Assembly: GCF_000011065.1 (NCBI RefSeq)
Contig: NC_004663.1
Coordinates: forward strand, 5,580,001 to 5,644,000
Reading direction: 5' to 3'
Source: Bacteroides thetaiotaomicron VPI-5482
GTDB lineage: Bacteria > Bacteroidota > Bacteroidia > Bacteroidales > Bacteroidaceae
DNA length: 64,000 nucleotides
Shown here: one piece after another, positions 25,420 to 33,902 of the stretch
Layout: each line of letters starts with the position of its first letter
Position numbering within the stretch: position 1 is the stretch's first letter
The notes under the pieces: model-generated
The model's database searches: none
Seen by the model: the letters and a program-made list of their open reading frames with translations, nothing else
What the model was told of the DNA's origin: nothing
Position numbers and translations under genes: made by a program

Positions 25420-26133
25420 TTATTTCTTCATCAATTTAGCCTGTTCGATGTACTTGTCGATGTCCATAGCCTGGTAAGACTGGAAGTATTTGTCCTTGAT
25501 CTTAGTGTAGGCATTAACGGCATCATCATACTTTCCTTGTTTCACCAGAATTTCACCGGCTTGCATCAGGAAGATAGGGCTTAATGAGTTATTGTCAGCT
25601 TTGTCTGCTGCAGAGAGCAGGGTAGAAGCGGCTTTGTCCAGCTGACCCAGTTGTGCGTAGCAGTTTCCTGTTGCGCCGAGGATAGCGGGAGCTACCATCT
25701 GGTCGCCTCCGTTGAAGCCGTCGAGCATCTTTACTGCTTCGTCATATTTACCCAGTTGTGCGTAGCAGATTCCTGCATATGCTTTTGCCAGATTAGCGGC
25801 TTTTGTTCCGCTATATTCGTCGGCAACTTTGAGGAAACCTACATAACCAATACTATCACCGTTCAGTGCTTGTTCATAAGCATCTTGTTCAAAGTATTCC
25901 TGTCCTTTGAAAAGAGCAGCCTGTGCCTTTTCTTCACGTGGCTCAGCATAGAGGTTCTTGTACATGATAAAACCTGCTACGATGATAATCACGGCTACAA
26001 CACCGCCGATGATTGCGTTTTTGTACTTAACAAGAAATGCTTCCGATTGTGTCAGTGCATCTTCTACGTTCAGATGTTCGTTCTGATTCTTTTGTTCTGC
26101 CATTTTTATATGATTCTTTTTGTTATTATTCAT
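25420..26133 (-). CDS. TPR-repeat inner-membrane protein
   Basis: 237 residues. A short cytoplasmic start is followed by one membrane helix at about 36-55 (AIIGGVVAVIIIVAGFIMYK), then TPR repeats facing the periplasm (AQAALFKGQEYFEQDAY, AKAYAGICYAQLGKYDEAVKML, ATGNCYAQLGQLDKAASTLLSAAD, MQAGEILVKQGKYDDAVNAY). The plan resembles the YfgM-type ancillary translocon subunit, but sequence alone does not prove that role. Start chosen at 26133; a second Met, at residue 11 (MAEQKNQNEH), is also possible and is the likelier native start by composition. It is divergent from recF, and a CAAAAGTA (-7 on the minus strand) lies at 26153-26160. Confidence 0.85.
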   Translation of the reverse strand: MNNNKKNHIKMAEQKNQNEHLNVEDALTQSEAFLVKYKNAIIGGVVAVIIIVAGFIMYKNLYAEPREEKAQAALFKGQEYFEQDAYEQALNGDSIGYVGFLKVADEYSGTKAANLAKAYAGICYAQLGKYDEAVKMLDGFNGGDQMVAPAILGATGNCYAQLGQLDKAASTLLSAADKADNNSLSPIFLMQAGEILVKQGKYDDAVNAYTKIKDKYFQSYQAMDIDKYIEQAKLMKK

Positions 26134-26234
26134 CGTTTGATAATTCGACTCGCAAAAGTAGTTTTTTTATATCTACAAACGAAATTTAGAGGCATCTTTT
26201 TTTGTTTTACGCTCGAAAACCTCGAAAAACTTGC

Positions 26235-26242
26235 TACTTTTG
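26235..26242 (+). promoter_or_regulatory. Candidate -7 element (TACTTTTG) for recF
   Basis: TACTTTTG 22 bases before the recF ATG matches TAnnTTTG. A TTTG stands 30 bases upstream, farther than the usual 19-21, so the promoter is only partly supported. Confidence 0.4.
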
Positions 26243-26264
26243 TGAACAAATTAACGCGTATACA

Positions 26265-27374
26265 ATGATACTGAAACGGATATCCATATTAAACTATAAG
26301 AATCTGGAACAGGTAGAGATCGGATTCTCCGCCAAACTGAATTGTTTCTTCGGACAGAACGGGATGGGAAAGACGAATCTGCTGGATGCAGTGTACTTTT
26401 TATCTTTCTGCAAGAGTTCGGGTAATCCGATTGATTCGCAGAACATTCGGCACGAACAGGATTTCTTTGTTATTCAGGGCTTTTATGAGGCGGAAGATGG
26501 CACACCAGAGGAGATTTACTGCGGAATGAAGCGTCGTTCGAAAAAGCAATTCAAACGGAATAAAAAGGAGTATAGCCGCTTTTCCGATCATATCGGCTTT
26601 CTGCCGTTAGTGATGGTTTCGCCTGCCGATTCGGAGTTGATAGCCGGAGGAAGTGACGAACGGCGCCGCTTTATGGACGTCGTGATCTCTCAGTATGATA
26701 AGGAATATCTGGAAGCATTGATACGCTATAATAAGGCATTGGCACAGCGTAATACCTTATTAAAAAGTGAATTTCCGGTAGAAGAGGAATTGTTCCTGGT
26801 TTGGGAGGAGATGATGGCGCAAGCGGGTGAAATTGTTTTTCGCAAGCGGGAGGCGTTTATCGAAGAGTTTATTCCTATTTTCCAGTCGTTTTATTCTTTT
26901 ATTTCCCAGGATAAAGAACAGGTGGGTCTGTCTTATGATTCGCATGCACGGGATGCTTCTTTACTGGAAGTTCTGAAGCAAAGCCGGGAACGGGATAAGA
27001 TTATGGGATTCTCTTTGCGGGGAATTCATAAAGATGAACTGAATATGCTGTTGGGCGACTTTCCGATCAAGAAGGAAGGTTCGCAGGGACAGAATAAAAC
27101 GTATCTGGTAGCGTTGAAGCTGGCACAGTTCGACTTCTTGAAACGTACGGGGCAGACCGTCCCTTTATTGCTGTTGGATGATATTTTTGATAAACTGGAT
27201 GCTTCGCGGGTAGAGCAGATTGTCAAGCTGGTGGCTGGTGATAACTTCGGACAGATATTTATTACGGATACTAACCGTGAACATCTGGATCGTATTCTGC
27301 AGAAGGTAGGCAGCGATTATAAAGTATTTCGCGTAGATCAGGGTGTAATTAATGAAATGGGAGCTGAACAATGA
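26265..27374 (+). CDS. recF: DNA replication and repair protein RecF
   Basis: 369 residues from the ATG at 26265, where the family N-terminus MILKRISILNYKNLEQ begins; open sequence before it does not resemble RecF. RecF is an SMC-like ATPase that loads RecA at single-strand gaps with RecO and RecR. Walker A is GQNGMGKT at residues 30-37. The signature segment KDELNMLLGDFPIKKEGSQGQNKTYLVALKLAQ and Walker B PLLLLDDIFDKLD stand near the C-terminus. The stop overlaps the next start (ATGA), so recF and the DUF721 gene are translationally coupled. Confidence 0.96.
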   Translation: MILKRISILNYKNLEQVEIGFSAKLNCFFGQNGMGKTNLLDAVYFLSFCKSSGNPIDSQNIRHEQDFFVIQGFYEAEDGTPEEIYCGMKRRSKKQFKRNKKEYSRFSDHIGFLPLVMVSPADSELIAGGSDERRRFMDVVISQYDKEYLEALIRYNKALAQRNTLLKSEFPVEEELFLVWEEMMAQAGEIVFRKREAFIEEFIPIFQSFYSFISQDKEQVGLSYDSHARDASLLEVLKQSRERDKIMGFSLRGIHKDELNMLLGDFPIKKEGSQGQNKTYLVALKLAQFDFLKRTGQTVPLLLLDDIFDKLDASRVEQIVKLVAGDNFGQIFITDTNREHLDRILQKVGSDYKVFRVDQGVINEMGAEQ

Positions 27375-27658
27375 AACGTAACGATGCCGAGCAGATAGGA
27401 AAACTGATTCAGCAATACCTGCGTCAGGAGAGTCTGGAGTCTCCTCTCAATGAGCAGCGGTTGCTGGATGCCTGGCCGCAGGTGTTGGGACCGGCGGCAA
27501 GCTATACCAGTAATCTCTATATCCGTAACCAGACGCTGTATGTACATCTCACTTCCGCCGCCCTTCGTCAGGAACTGATGATGGGACGGGAACTTCTGGT
27601 GCGTACTCTGAATCAGAGAGTAGGGGCTACGGTTATCACAAACATTATTTTTCGTTGA
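27371..27658 (+). CDS. DUF721 (DciA-like) protein
   Basis: 95 residues, fitting the short DUF721 proteins that sit next to recF in Bacteroidetes. The conserved core is WPQVLGPAASYTSNLYIRNQTLYVHLTSAALRQELMM. The domain is shared with DciA, a loader of the replicative helicase in many bacteria; a role in replication is likely but inferred. It overlaps recF by 4 bp and its 3' end overlaps the convergent PHP gene by 14 bp. Confidence 0.9.
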   Translation: MKRNDAEQIGKLIQQYLRQESLESPLNEQRLLDAWPQVLGPAASYTSNLYIRNQTLYVHLTSAALRQELMMGRELLVRTLNQRVGATVITNIIFR

Positions 27659-28436
27659 GGAAAGGAATTCTGTCTGTCACTTTCATCCCCAGCTTTTGGA
27701 GAGTCTCATTTGCCCGGTCATAGTAGAACGGAGTTTCAAGATATTGGTTGTTGTGGGCATCCACTCCGATAATGGCGGTGCAGCCTTCGTGTGCTGCTAT
27801 TTCCCAAAAAGCAGGGTGGGGAATGGTTGTTATTCCATGTTCATCGTTGTAGTCTTCGTAACCTATATTATATTCCAGGGGCAGGTTCAAGCGGGCTGCT
27901 GTCCGGCAGATGTGTCTGCTGACAAGTTTACAATGACGGTCGAATTCAGGATATGAACGCATGAACAGGTCGGGATGTGCCAGATAGGCAAACAAGCCGC
28001 TTTCCATCCCTTCAATCGCACTCTCTTCATAAAGTTCAAGCATATCTACCGTATGGGTATTTCGCCCGAAATAAGGAAACTTCTCATCTGTATGGAAATG
28101 GTGGTTGCCGAAGATGATGTAATCCAGTTGATACTCCTTGATAACTCCTTTCAGCCAGGGAATATACTCCGGAAAATATTCACATTCCAAGCCGATTTTA
28201 ATGCTGATTTGATCTTTATATTTCTTTTGTAGCGAGCGGAGGCTTTCTACATACTCCGGCAGTTCTTCGGGAGTCATCCGGATGTCGGATACATAATCGG
28301 TATGGTATTCCCATGGTGTGTGGTCAGAGAAACCAAGTTCCTGATAGCCGCCTTTGATGGCGCTTAAAACAAATTCTTCGTCACTCCCTGTCGCATGGAG
28401 GCAGCGGGTGGTGTGGGTGTGATAATTCGTCCTCAT
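27645..28436 (-). CDS. PHP-family phosphatase (histidinol-phosphatase type)
   Basis: 263 residues. The PHP metal-binding motif YHTHTTRCLHATGS starts at residue 4. LGFSDHTPW, IGLECEYFPEY, FGNHHFH, AYLAHPDLFMR, NIGYED and IIGVDAHNNQYL supply further metal ligands. This is the HisK type of the family, which releases histidine precursor histidinol by dephosphorylation, but the enzyme class also has other phosphoesterases. Its start lies 56 bp inside the upstream 5-FCL gene, so the two are cotranscribed. Confidence 0.85.
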   Translation of the reverse strand: MRTNYHTHTTRCLHATGSDEEFVLSAIKGGYQELGFSDHTPWEYHTDYVSDIRMTPEELPEYVESLRSLQKKYKDQISIKIGLECEYFPEYIPWLKGVIKEYQLDYIIFGNHHFHTDEKFPYFGRNTHTVDMLELYEESAIEGMESGLFAYLAHPDLFMRSYPEFDRHCKLVSRHICRTAARLNLPLEYNIGYEDYNDEHGITTIPHPAFWEIAAHEGCTAIIGVDAHNNQYLETPFYYDRANETLQKLGMKVTDRIPFLNEK

Positions 28437-28971
28437 TACTTGTTATAATTATGTCCATGCAGATGTCGAATGCTTCTGCCGGAACTTCTTCTACTATTTG
28501 AAATGGGAAGCAGATGCCTGCTTTATAAGCTGCGGGGATACGTGGCAGCAAACGGTCATAATAGCCTTTTCCCCTTCCCAGCCGGTTTCCTTTCCGGTCG
28601 AAAGCTACACCGGGAACGGCAATAAAGTCTATGTCTGCATAGTCTGTGAATGTTTCTCCAACAGGCTCTTCGATGCCGTAAGTGCCGGTTGCCATATCCT
28701 CGGGACCGGTATAGAGGCGTAATTCCAATTCATCACCGACAACTACCGGAAGCAATATCCGCTTCTCATTGCTCCATTTCCGGATAAACGCATGCGTGTC
28801 TACTTCATCTTTGAGCGAATGGTAGAGCAATACAGTAGTTGCCGCCCTGAAAGCCGGGTGGGCTTCGAGGGCGGCAAGTATTTTAGCTGATTGTAGCTTC
28901 TGCAAAGTCGAAGATGCGTGTCGGATCTTCAGTGATGCCATAAGCTTGCGCAGTTCTTTTTTTCTTTCCAT
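28381..28971 (-). CDS. 5-formyltetrahydrofolate cyclo-ligase family protein
   Basis: 196 residues. The family marks are an N-terminal KKELRKLMASLK, LLYHSLKDEVDTHAF, and the ATP/folate motif VAFDRKGNRLGRGKGYYDRLL. It converts 5-formyl-THF to methenyl-THF using ATP in the cytoplasm. The N-terminus fits the family start, so the 89-bp overlap with the end of the S41 peptidase gene is probably real. The C-terminus runs past the usual end into a Pro/His-rich tail (HPHHPLPP) that overlaps the next gene. Confidence 0.92.
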   Translation of the reverse strand: MERKKELRKLMASLKIRHASSTLQKLQSAKILAALEAHPAFRAATTVLLYHSLKDEVDTHAFIRKWSNEKRILLPVVVGDELELRLYTGPEDMATGTYGIEEPVGETFTDYADIDFIAVPGVAFDRKGNRLGRGKGYYDRLLPRIPAAYKAGICFPFQIVEEVPAEAFDICMDIIITSNEDELSHPHHPLPPCDRE

Positions 28972-30631
28972 CTTTATTGTCTTTCGTCACTTCCTCTTCT
29001 GTCTCGGCGGGTGCTTTTGGGAAAGCTTCTCCTTTTTCGAGCAGTTCTATACCTTGTTGAACTGTAGCATCCGATTTATTGAAGTATTTCAGATAAGCTT
29101 CCAGTCCCAGCATATTATAGATAATGTTGCCGTATATATTCGCTTCCAGTCGTTTATACGATTTCTGGATCAGAATATTCCTTCTCTTTACACCTTTCGA
29201 GTCGGCAAAGCGGATGAACTGCTCTACCAAACCTTGGTGACGAAGATAATTCAGCAGGTCTTCTTCCGTTTCATACTGGCTCAGCTTCTTCCGATTATTG
29301 TCCGTGTACTGGAAAGTAAACTGAAGAGTTAGTCCGCGGTTGATTACTGATGAGAGATAAGAAGTGACTCCGGTAGTATCTTGTGGTACAAATACATCCG
29401 GCATGATACCGCCACCACCATAAACAGTGCGTCCCAGGCTGGTGAGATAGCGTTCGTTTTCGTTCAGCTTGATGCTGTCGCGTGAGAAGAACTCACCGTG
29501 TTCGTAGCGGTTGTATATGTCTAGTTCATAATTCTTGTCTTTACCACTTTCGTAAGGACGTTGGATGCAACGCCCTGAAGGAGTATAATAGCGGGCGATA
29601 GTCAGGCGGATAGCAGAGCCGTCGCTGAAGTCAATCGGTTGTTGTACCAGTCCTTTTCCGAAGGAACGGCGTCCTACCACTGTACCGCGGTCATTATCCT
29701 GAATTGCTCCGGTAAAGATTTCGCTGGCAGAAGCAGAACCCTCGTCAATCAATACAACGAGTGGCATTTTCTGGCAACTGCCCGTACCGTTGGCAAATTC
29801 TTCCGCACGGGGATATTTACGTCCTTGTGTATATACAATCAGTTTACCTTCGGGCAGGAATTCATTCACCATGCGGATGGCAGCTTCCATGTATCCTCCT
29901 GTATTGCCGCGAAGGTCAATAATCAGTCCTTTACATTTCTTATGATTGAGCTGGGCCAAGGCGTTAAGCAATTCTACGTGGCTTGTCCGTCCGAATTTGC
30001 TGACTTTTACATAACCGATATCATCGTTCAGCATATAGGCAGCGTCTACTGTATTTTGAGGAATGTCTCCGCGGGTGATGGTGAAGTCCAGCAATTTCGG
30101 TTCTCCTACGCGTTTGACACCCAGTTTCACCTGCGATCCCTTAGGACCTTTCAGTGTGCGCATGGCTAGTTCGTTGTTCAGCTTTTTGCCTACAAATAAA
30201 CTGTCGTCTACATTAACGATGCGGTCGCCCGCCATGAGTCCCACTTTTTCAGATGGGCCTCCCTGGATAACGGCATTCACATGAATCGTATCATTCTGTA
30301 TCGTAAACTGGATACCGATTCCGCTGAAACTGCCTTCCAGTTCCGAATTGACTTCTTCGAGATTCTGTGCAGGGATGTAAGTGGAGTGCGGGTCCAGTTC
30401 TGCCAGGATCTGTGGCATAGCCTTCTCCACGAGGTCGGTCATGTTTACGGTGTCTACATATTGATCATCTACGATTCTCAACAGCGCATTCAGCTTGTTG
30501 GAAGAACCGTTGATGATACCCAGACGGTTGCCGGCGAAGTGCTTGGCATAAAATGTACCGATAAGAATACCGGCCACCACGCTGATAGCTATGATGATAG
30601 GCGTAAAACGTGAAGAGTTTCTTGTACTCAT
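28883..30631 (-). CDS. S41 family C-terminal processing peptidase (CtpA-like)
   Basis: 582 residues. One N-terminal membrane anchor or signal (ITPIIIAISVVAGILIGTFYA form, about 10-30) is followed by a PDZ domain (about 95-180: GIGIQFTIQNDTIHVNAVIQGGPSEKVGLMAGDRI). The S41 catalytic domain has DLRGNTGGYMEAAIRM, the nucleophile region DEGSASASEIFTGAIQD and the catalytic Lys region GRRSFGKGLVQQP. It cuts periplasmic substrates from the C-terminus. A C-terminal extension (about 430-582) with RxxxL-rich helices is usual in Bacteroidetes. It leads an operon with 5-FCL and PHP. Confidence 0.94.
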   Translation of the reverse strand: MSTRNSSRFTPIIIAISVVAGILIGTFYAKHFAGNRLGIINGSSNKLNALLRIVDDQYVDTVNMTDLVEKAMPQILAELDPHSTYIPAQNLEEVNSELEGSFSGIGIQFTIQNDTIHVNAVIQGGPSEKVGLMAGDRIVNVDDSLFVGKKLNNELAMRTLKGPKGSQVKLGVKRVGEPKLLDFTITRGDIPQNTVDAAYMLNDDIGYVKVSKFGRTSHVELLNALAQLNHKKCKGLIIDLRGNTGGYMEAAIRMVNEFLPEGKLIVYTQGRKYPRAEEFANGTGSCQKMPLVVLIDEGSASASEIFTGAIQDNDRGTVVGRRSFGKGLVQQPIDFSDGSAIRLTIARYYTPSGRCIQRPYESGKDKNYELDIYNRYEHGEFFSRDSIKLNENERYLTSLGRTVYGGGGIMPDVFVPQDTTGVTSYLSSVINRGLTLQFTFQYTDNNRKKLSQYETEEDLLNYLRHQGLVEQFIRFADSKGVKRRNILIQKSYKRLEANIYGNIIYNMLGLEAYLKYFNKSDATVQQGIELLEKGEAFPKAPAETEEEVTKDNKDGKKKRTAQAYGITEDPTRIFDFAEATIS

Positions 30632-30662
30632 GTCTATTCCTTTTTTTAAAACGTTCGTTTTA

Positions 30663-31112
30663 TTATTTGTTTGGAGAAGAATCTTCGTTCATTTCTGTAT
30701 AGATAACTTCGATTCCTGCCCGTTTTAATAGTTCTATTCCATCTTCGAGGCGGTAATGTTCGGAGTAGACTACCCGTTTGATTCCTGCCTGTATGATTAA
30801 CTTTGCACATTCGATACAAGGTGAGGCGGTGACGTACATCGTGGCACCGTCGCTGCTGTTGTTCGAGCGTGCTATCTTGGTGATAGCGTTTGCTTCCGCA
30901 TGGAGAACATAAGGTTTTGTCAGGTTATTCTCGTCCTCGCATACGTTTTCGAAGCCCGAAGGAGTACCATTGTATCCGTCGGAGATAATCATTTTGTCTT
31001 TGACGATCAACGCTCCTACCTTACGGCGCTGGCAATAAGAGTTTTCCGCCCAGATGCTTGCCATACGTATGTAACGTTTGTCCAGTTCCAATTGTTTCTT
31101 TTCCGTGTCCAT
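30663..31112 (-). CDS. dCMP deaminase (ComEB-like)
   Basis: 149 residues. The zinc-binding motifs of the cytidine/deoxycytidylate deaminase family are clear: HAEANAI supplies the His and catalytic Glu, and SPCIECAKLI the two Cys. RRKVGALIVKDKMIISDGYNGTPSGFENVCED is typical of dCMP deaminases, which make dUMP for thymidylate synthesis. It lies 31 bp before the S41 gene and 11 bp after the DUF4847 gene, all on the minus strand. Confidence 0.93.
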   Translation of the reverse strand: MDTEKKQLELDKRYIRMASIWAENSYCQRRKVGALIVKDKMIISDGYNGTPSGFENVCEDENNLTKPYVLHAEANAITKIARSNNSSDGATMYVTASPCIECAKLIIQAGIKRVVYSEHYRLEDGIELLKRAGIEVIYTEMNEDSSPNK

Positions 31113-31123
31113 GAGAGTGTCTT

Positions 31124-31639
31124 TTATTTTACAACGTGAAAAACTAAAGAAAGTGTCTGCTGGCTACCGGAAGGTTTATAGTAAAGGTATAGATTTCGCT
31201 CATCTCCTCCGTAAGAGGTTGCGTTGTTCAGCCCTTCTATAAAATTCTTTGCTAATATATCTGATGATTCATTACCTCCTTGGATAGATGCATTGAATTG
31301 GTTGTCCTTTCCATTGGCAGACCATGATCCAGTGAAAGTAGAGGTTATCACTGTGCCACTTAAGGTCCCGGTGATGATATTGCTTTCTTCCATTCCATTA
31401 AAGGTAATTACATACCTACCTGTTTCGTCAAGCAATTTCATGCTTTGTTCGCGGGCTTTGTTGTCGTTTCCCCAAAAATTAAACATTTGATGGCTATCTT
31501 TGACTGTGATATAAGTCAGTTTCCATGTCTTGCCGGTGAAGATGCCGGCTACATCATCCGTATCATTACATCCGGAAAACATCGGAAGCAATAACAGCAA
31601 TCCTAATACTTTAAGTATCAATCTCTTCTTCATGTCCAA
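31124..31639 (-). CDS. DUF4847 family lipoprotein
   Basis: 171 residues with a lipobox (MFSGCNDTDD, Cys at about 24), so it is membrane-anchored. The body (IFTGKTWKLTYITVKD, YVITFNGMEESNIITGTLSGTVITSTFTGSWSANG) looks like a small beta-barrel or lipocalin-like fold and matches what I recall as DUF4847. Function unknown. It is flanked by the M3 peptidase gene (12 bp) and dCMP deaminase gene (11 bp) on the same strand. Confidence 0.75.
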   Translation of the reverse strand: MDMKKRLILKVLGLLLLLPMFSGCNDTDDVAGIFTGKTWKLTYITVKDSHQMFNFWGNDNKAREQSMKLLDETGRYVITFNGMEESNIITGTLSGTVITSTFTGSWSANGKDNQFNASIQGGNESSDILAKNFIEGLNNATSYGGDERNLYLYYKPSGSQQTLSLVFHVVK

Positions 31640-31651
31640 TTCTCTCCTTTT

Positions 31652-33772
31652 TTAATTGTATTGTTTCTTTATGCCGTTTCGGATCAGCAATGCGTCAATG
31701 GTAGGCTCCTGCCCGCGGAAGCGCTTGTAGAGCACCATCGGGTGTTCTGTACCTCCTTTCGACAGGATATTGTTGCGGAACGAATCTGCTACTTCACGGT
31801 TGAAGATTCCTTGCTGTTTGAACAGTGAGAACGCATCCGCATCCAGCACTTCTGCCCATTTATAACTGTAATATCCTGCGGAATATCCTCCGGCAAAGAT
31901 ATGGGAGAATTGTGTACTCATGCAGGCTTCTTTGACTATCGGCAATACTTGTGCGTCTTTCCAGGCTTCCTGTTCATAGGCTTTTACATCGCCCTCGAAA
32001 GGAGTGTTGCGGGTGTACCATGCCATATCGAGCAGCCCGAAGCTCACTTGTCTCAGGCAGGCATAGGCTGCATTGAAATTCGAAGCATCCACGAGTCTCT
32101 GTATCAGTTCGTCCGGAAGCACTTCTCCGGTTTCATAATGACGGGCAAAGGTATTAAGAAATTCTTTCTCGATGGCAAAGTTTTCCATGATCTGTGAAGG
32201 AAGTTCCACAAAGTCCCAATATACGTTTGTTCCGCTTAGGCTCTGATAGGTTGAGTTGGCAAACATGCCATGCAGGCTGTGCCCGAACTCATGCAGGAAT
32301 GTCTCCACTTCGTTGAAAGTCAGCAAAGCAGGTTTGCTTTCGGTTGGCTTGGTGAAGTTCATCACTACAGATATATGCGGTCGGCTGTCTTCACCGGTTA
32401 CGGGATCTATCCATTGTTCCTTGTAGCTGGTCATCCAGGCTCCGGCGCGTTTTCCGGGACGGGGATGGAAGTCAGTGTACAGTACGGACAGGAACTTACC
32501 GTCTTTGTCGAATACCTCGTAGGCTTCAACATCTTTGTGATAAACCGGGATTTCCGTATTTTTCCGGAAAGTGATTCCGTAGAGTCTTTCTGCCAGTCCG
32601 AATACTCCTTTTTTTACTTGTTCCAGTTCGAAGTAAGGACGGAGCATTTCTTCATTGATATTGAATTTCTTGTTTTTCAGCTTATTGGAATAGTAGCTCC
32701 AGTCCCAGGGCATGACAATGAAGTCATCACCTTGTTCCTCACGTGCCAGTTCCTGTACTTCGAGATATTCTTTCTGTGCGGTGGGAGTGTAGGCTTCCAA
32801 TAGTTGGTTGAGCAGCTTATATACGGCATCGCTGTTTTCAGCCATTCGTTTTTTGAGGGTATATTCCGCATAATCTTTATATCCTAGTAGCTGGGCTATT
32901 TTCATGCGTGTATTAACCAGCTTCTTTACGATTTCGATATTGTTGAATTCGTTATCGTGTGTACACTTTGTATTATATGCGATGTAGAGCTTATGGCGCA
33001 ACTCGCGGTTGTCGGCATAAGTCATGAAAGGCACATAACTTGGAGCGTGCAGGGTGAAAGCCCATCCTTCTTTATCCTCACTTCTGGCTGTTTCGGCAGC
33101 AGCTTCTACGATGATTTCCGGCAGTCCGGCAATGCTGGCTTTGTCTGTCAGAAGCATTTGATACCTGTTTGTCTCCTTCAGGTTGTTTTCGCTGAAGTCG
33201 AGTGTCAGTTTGCTCAGTTCGTTGGTCAGTTGTCGGTATTGTTCACGGGCTTCTCCTTCGAGGTTGGCACCGTGGCGTACAAAACTGTCGTATATATCGT
33301 CTAGCAGGCGATTCTGTTCCTGGGTCAGTTGCAGAGATTGTTTTTGTCCGTACACTTCTTTCACGCGGGCAAACAACTTCTCATTCAGTGTGATGTTGTT
33401 GCTGTGTTCGCTGAGTAGTGGCATGATTTTCTGAGCCAATGCCTGTAAGTCGTCATTGGTTTCAGCACTAAGCATATTGCCGAATACGGCAGTTACTTTG
33501 TCCAGCAGCCTTCCGGATTGTTCGTAGGCTTCTATTGTATTTGTAAATGTCGCCTTCTCCGGGTTTTGTATGATCGCATCAAGTTCCGCATTCTGTTGTT
33601 TGATTCCTTCGAGGATGGCAGGCTCATAATGCTCTGTCTTGATCCGGTCAAAGGGCACAGTCCCATGCGGTGTCTGATACTGACCGAAGAAAGGATTCTG
33701 AGCGTTCAGTATATTGTTCATGGTGTAAACTAGTATCAATGTTATTAATAATCTCTTCATAATTCTCTTCAT
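31652..33772 (-). CDS. M3 family metallopeptidase (peptidyl-dipeptidase Dcp type), exported
   Basis: 706 residues with a signal peptide ending near ILNAQNP (about residue 25), so a periplasmic location is likely. The zinc site HEFGH is at 494-498 in FLHEFGHSLHGMF, with the downstream Glu in the helix after YWDFVELPSQIMENF. Other family blocks: FHPRPGKRAGAWMTSY and FAGGYSAGYYSYKWAEVL. Dcp removes dipeptides from C-termini of short peptides. The ATG at 33760 (MKRLLITLI) is an alternative start with the better signal peptide. First gene of a minus-strand run continuing into the DUF4847 gene. Confidence 0.93.
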   Translation of the reverse strand: MKRIMKRLLITLILVYTMNNILNAQNPFFGQYQTPHGTVPFDRIKTEHYEPAILEGIKQQNAELDAIIQNPEKATFTNTIEAYEQSGRLLDKVTAVFGNMLSAETNDDLQALAQKIMPLLSEHSNNITLNEKLFARVKEVYGQKQSLQLTQEQNRLLDDIYDSFVRHGANLEGEAREQYRQLTNELSKLTLDFSENNLKETNRYQMLLTDKASIAGLPEIIVEAAAETARSEDKEGWAFTLHAPSYVPFMTYADNRELRHKLYIAYNTKCTHDNEFNNIEIVKKLVNTRMKIAQLLGYKDYAEYTLKKRMAENSDAVYKLLNQLLEAYTPTAQKEYLEVQELAREEQGDDFIVMPWDWSYYSNKLKNKKFNINEEMLRPYFELEQVKKGVFGLAERLYGITFRKNTEIPVYHKDVEAYEVFDKDGKFLSVLYTDFHPRPGKRAGAWMTSYKEQWIDPVTGEDSRPHISVVMNFTKPTESKPALLTFNEVETFLHEFGHSLHGMFANSTYQSLSGTNVYWDFVELPSQIMENFAIEKEFLNTFARHYETGEVLPDELIQRLVDASNFNAAYACLRQVSFGLLDMAWYTRNTPFEGDVKAYEQEAWKDAQVLPIVKEACMSTQFSHIFAGGYSAGYYSYKWAEVLDADAFSLFKQQGIFNREVADSFRNNILSKGGTEHPMVLYKRFRGQEPTIDALLIRNGIKKQYN

Positions 33773-33853
33773 AGAAGTACAAAACTACTAAAATTGTAGG
33801 TTATACCACGGATAATACCTTGCTTTTTAACAATATATAAAATGAAGACAAAA

Positions 33854-33886
33854 AAACCGCTACGGTTTCCCGCAGCGGTTTCCTAT
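33854..33886 (-). terminator. Rho-independent terminator of gap
   Basis: AAACCGCT (33854-33861) pairs with AGCGGTTT (33874-33881). On the minus strand the stem ends in a T-run (GGTTTTTTTG), placed 22 bases after the gap stop. Confidence 0.85.
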
Positions 33887-33902
33887 ATGTTTAGATTTCT
33901 AA

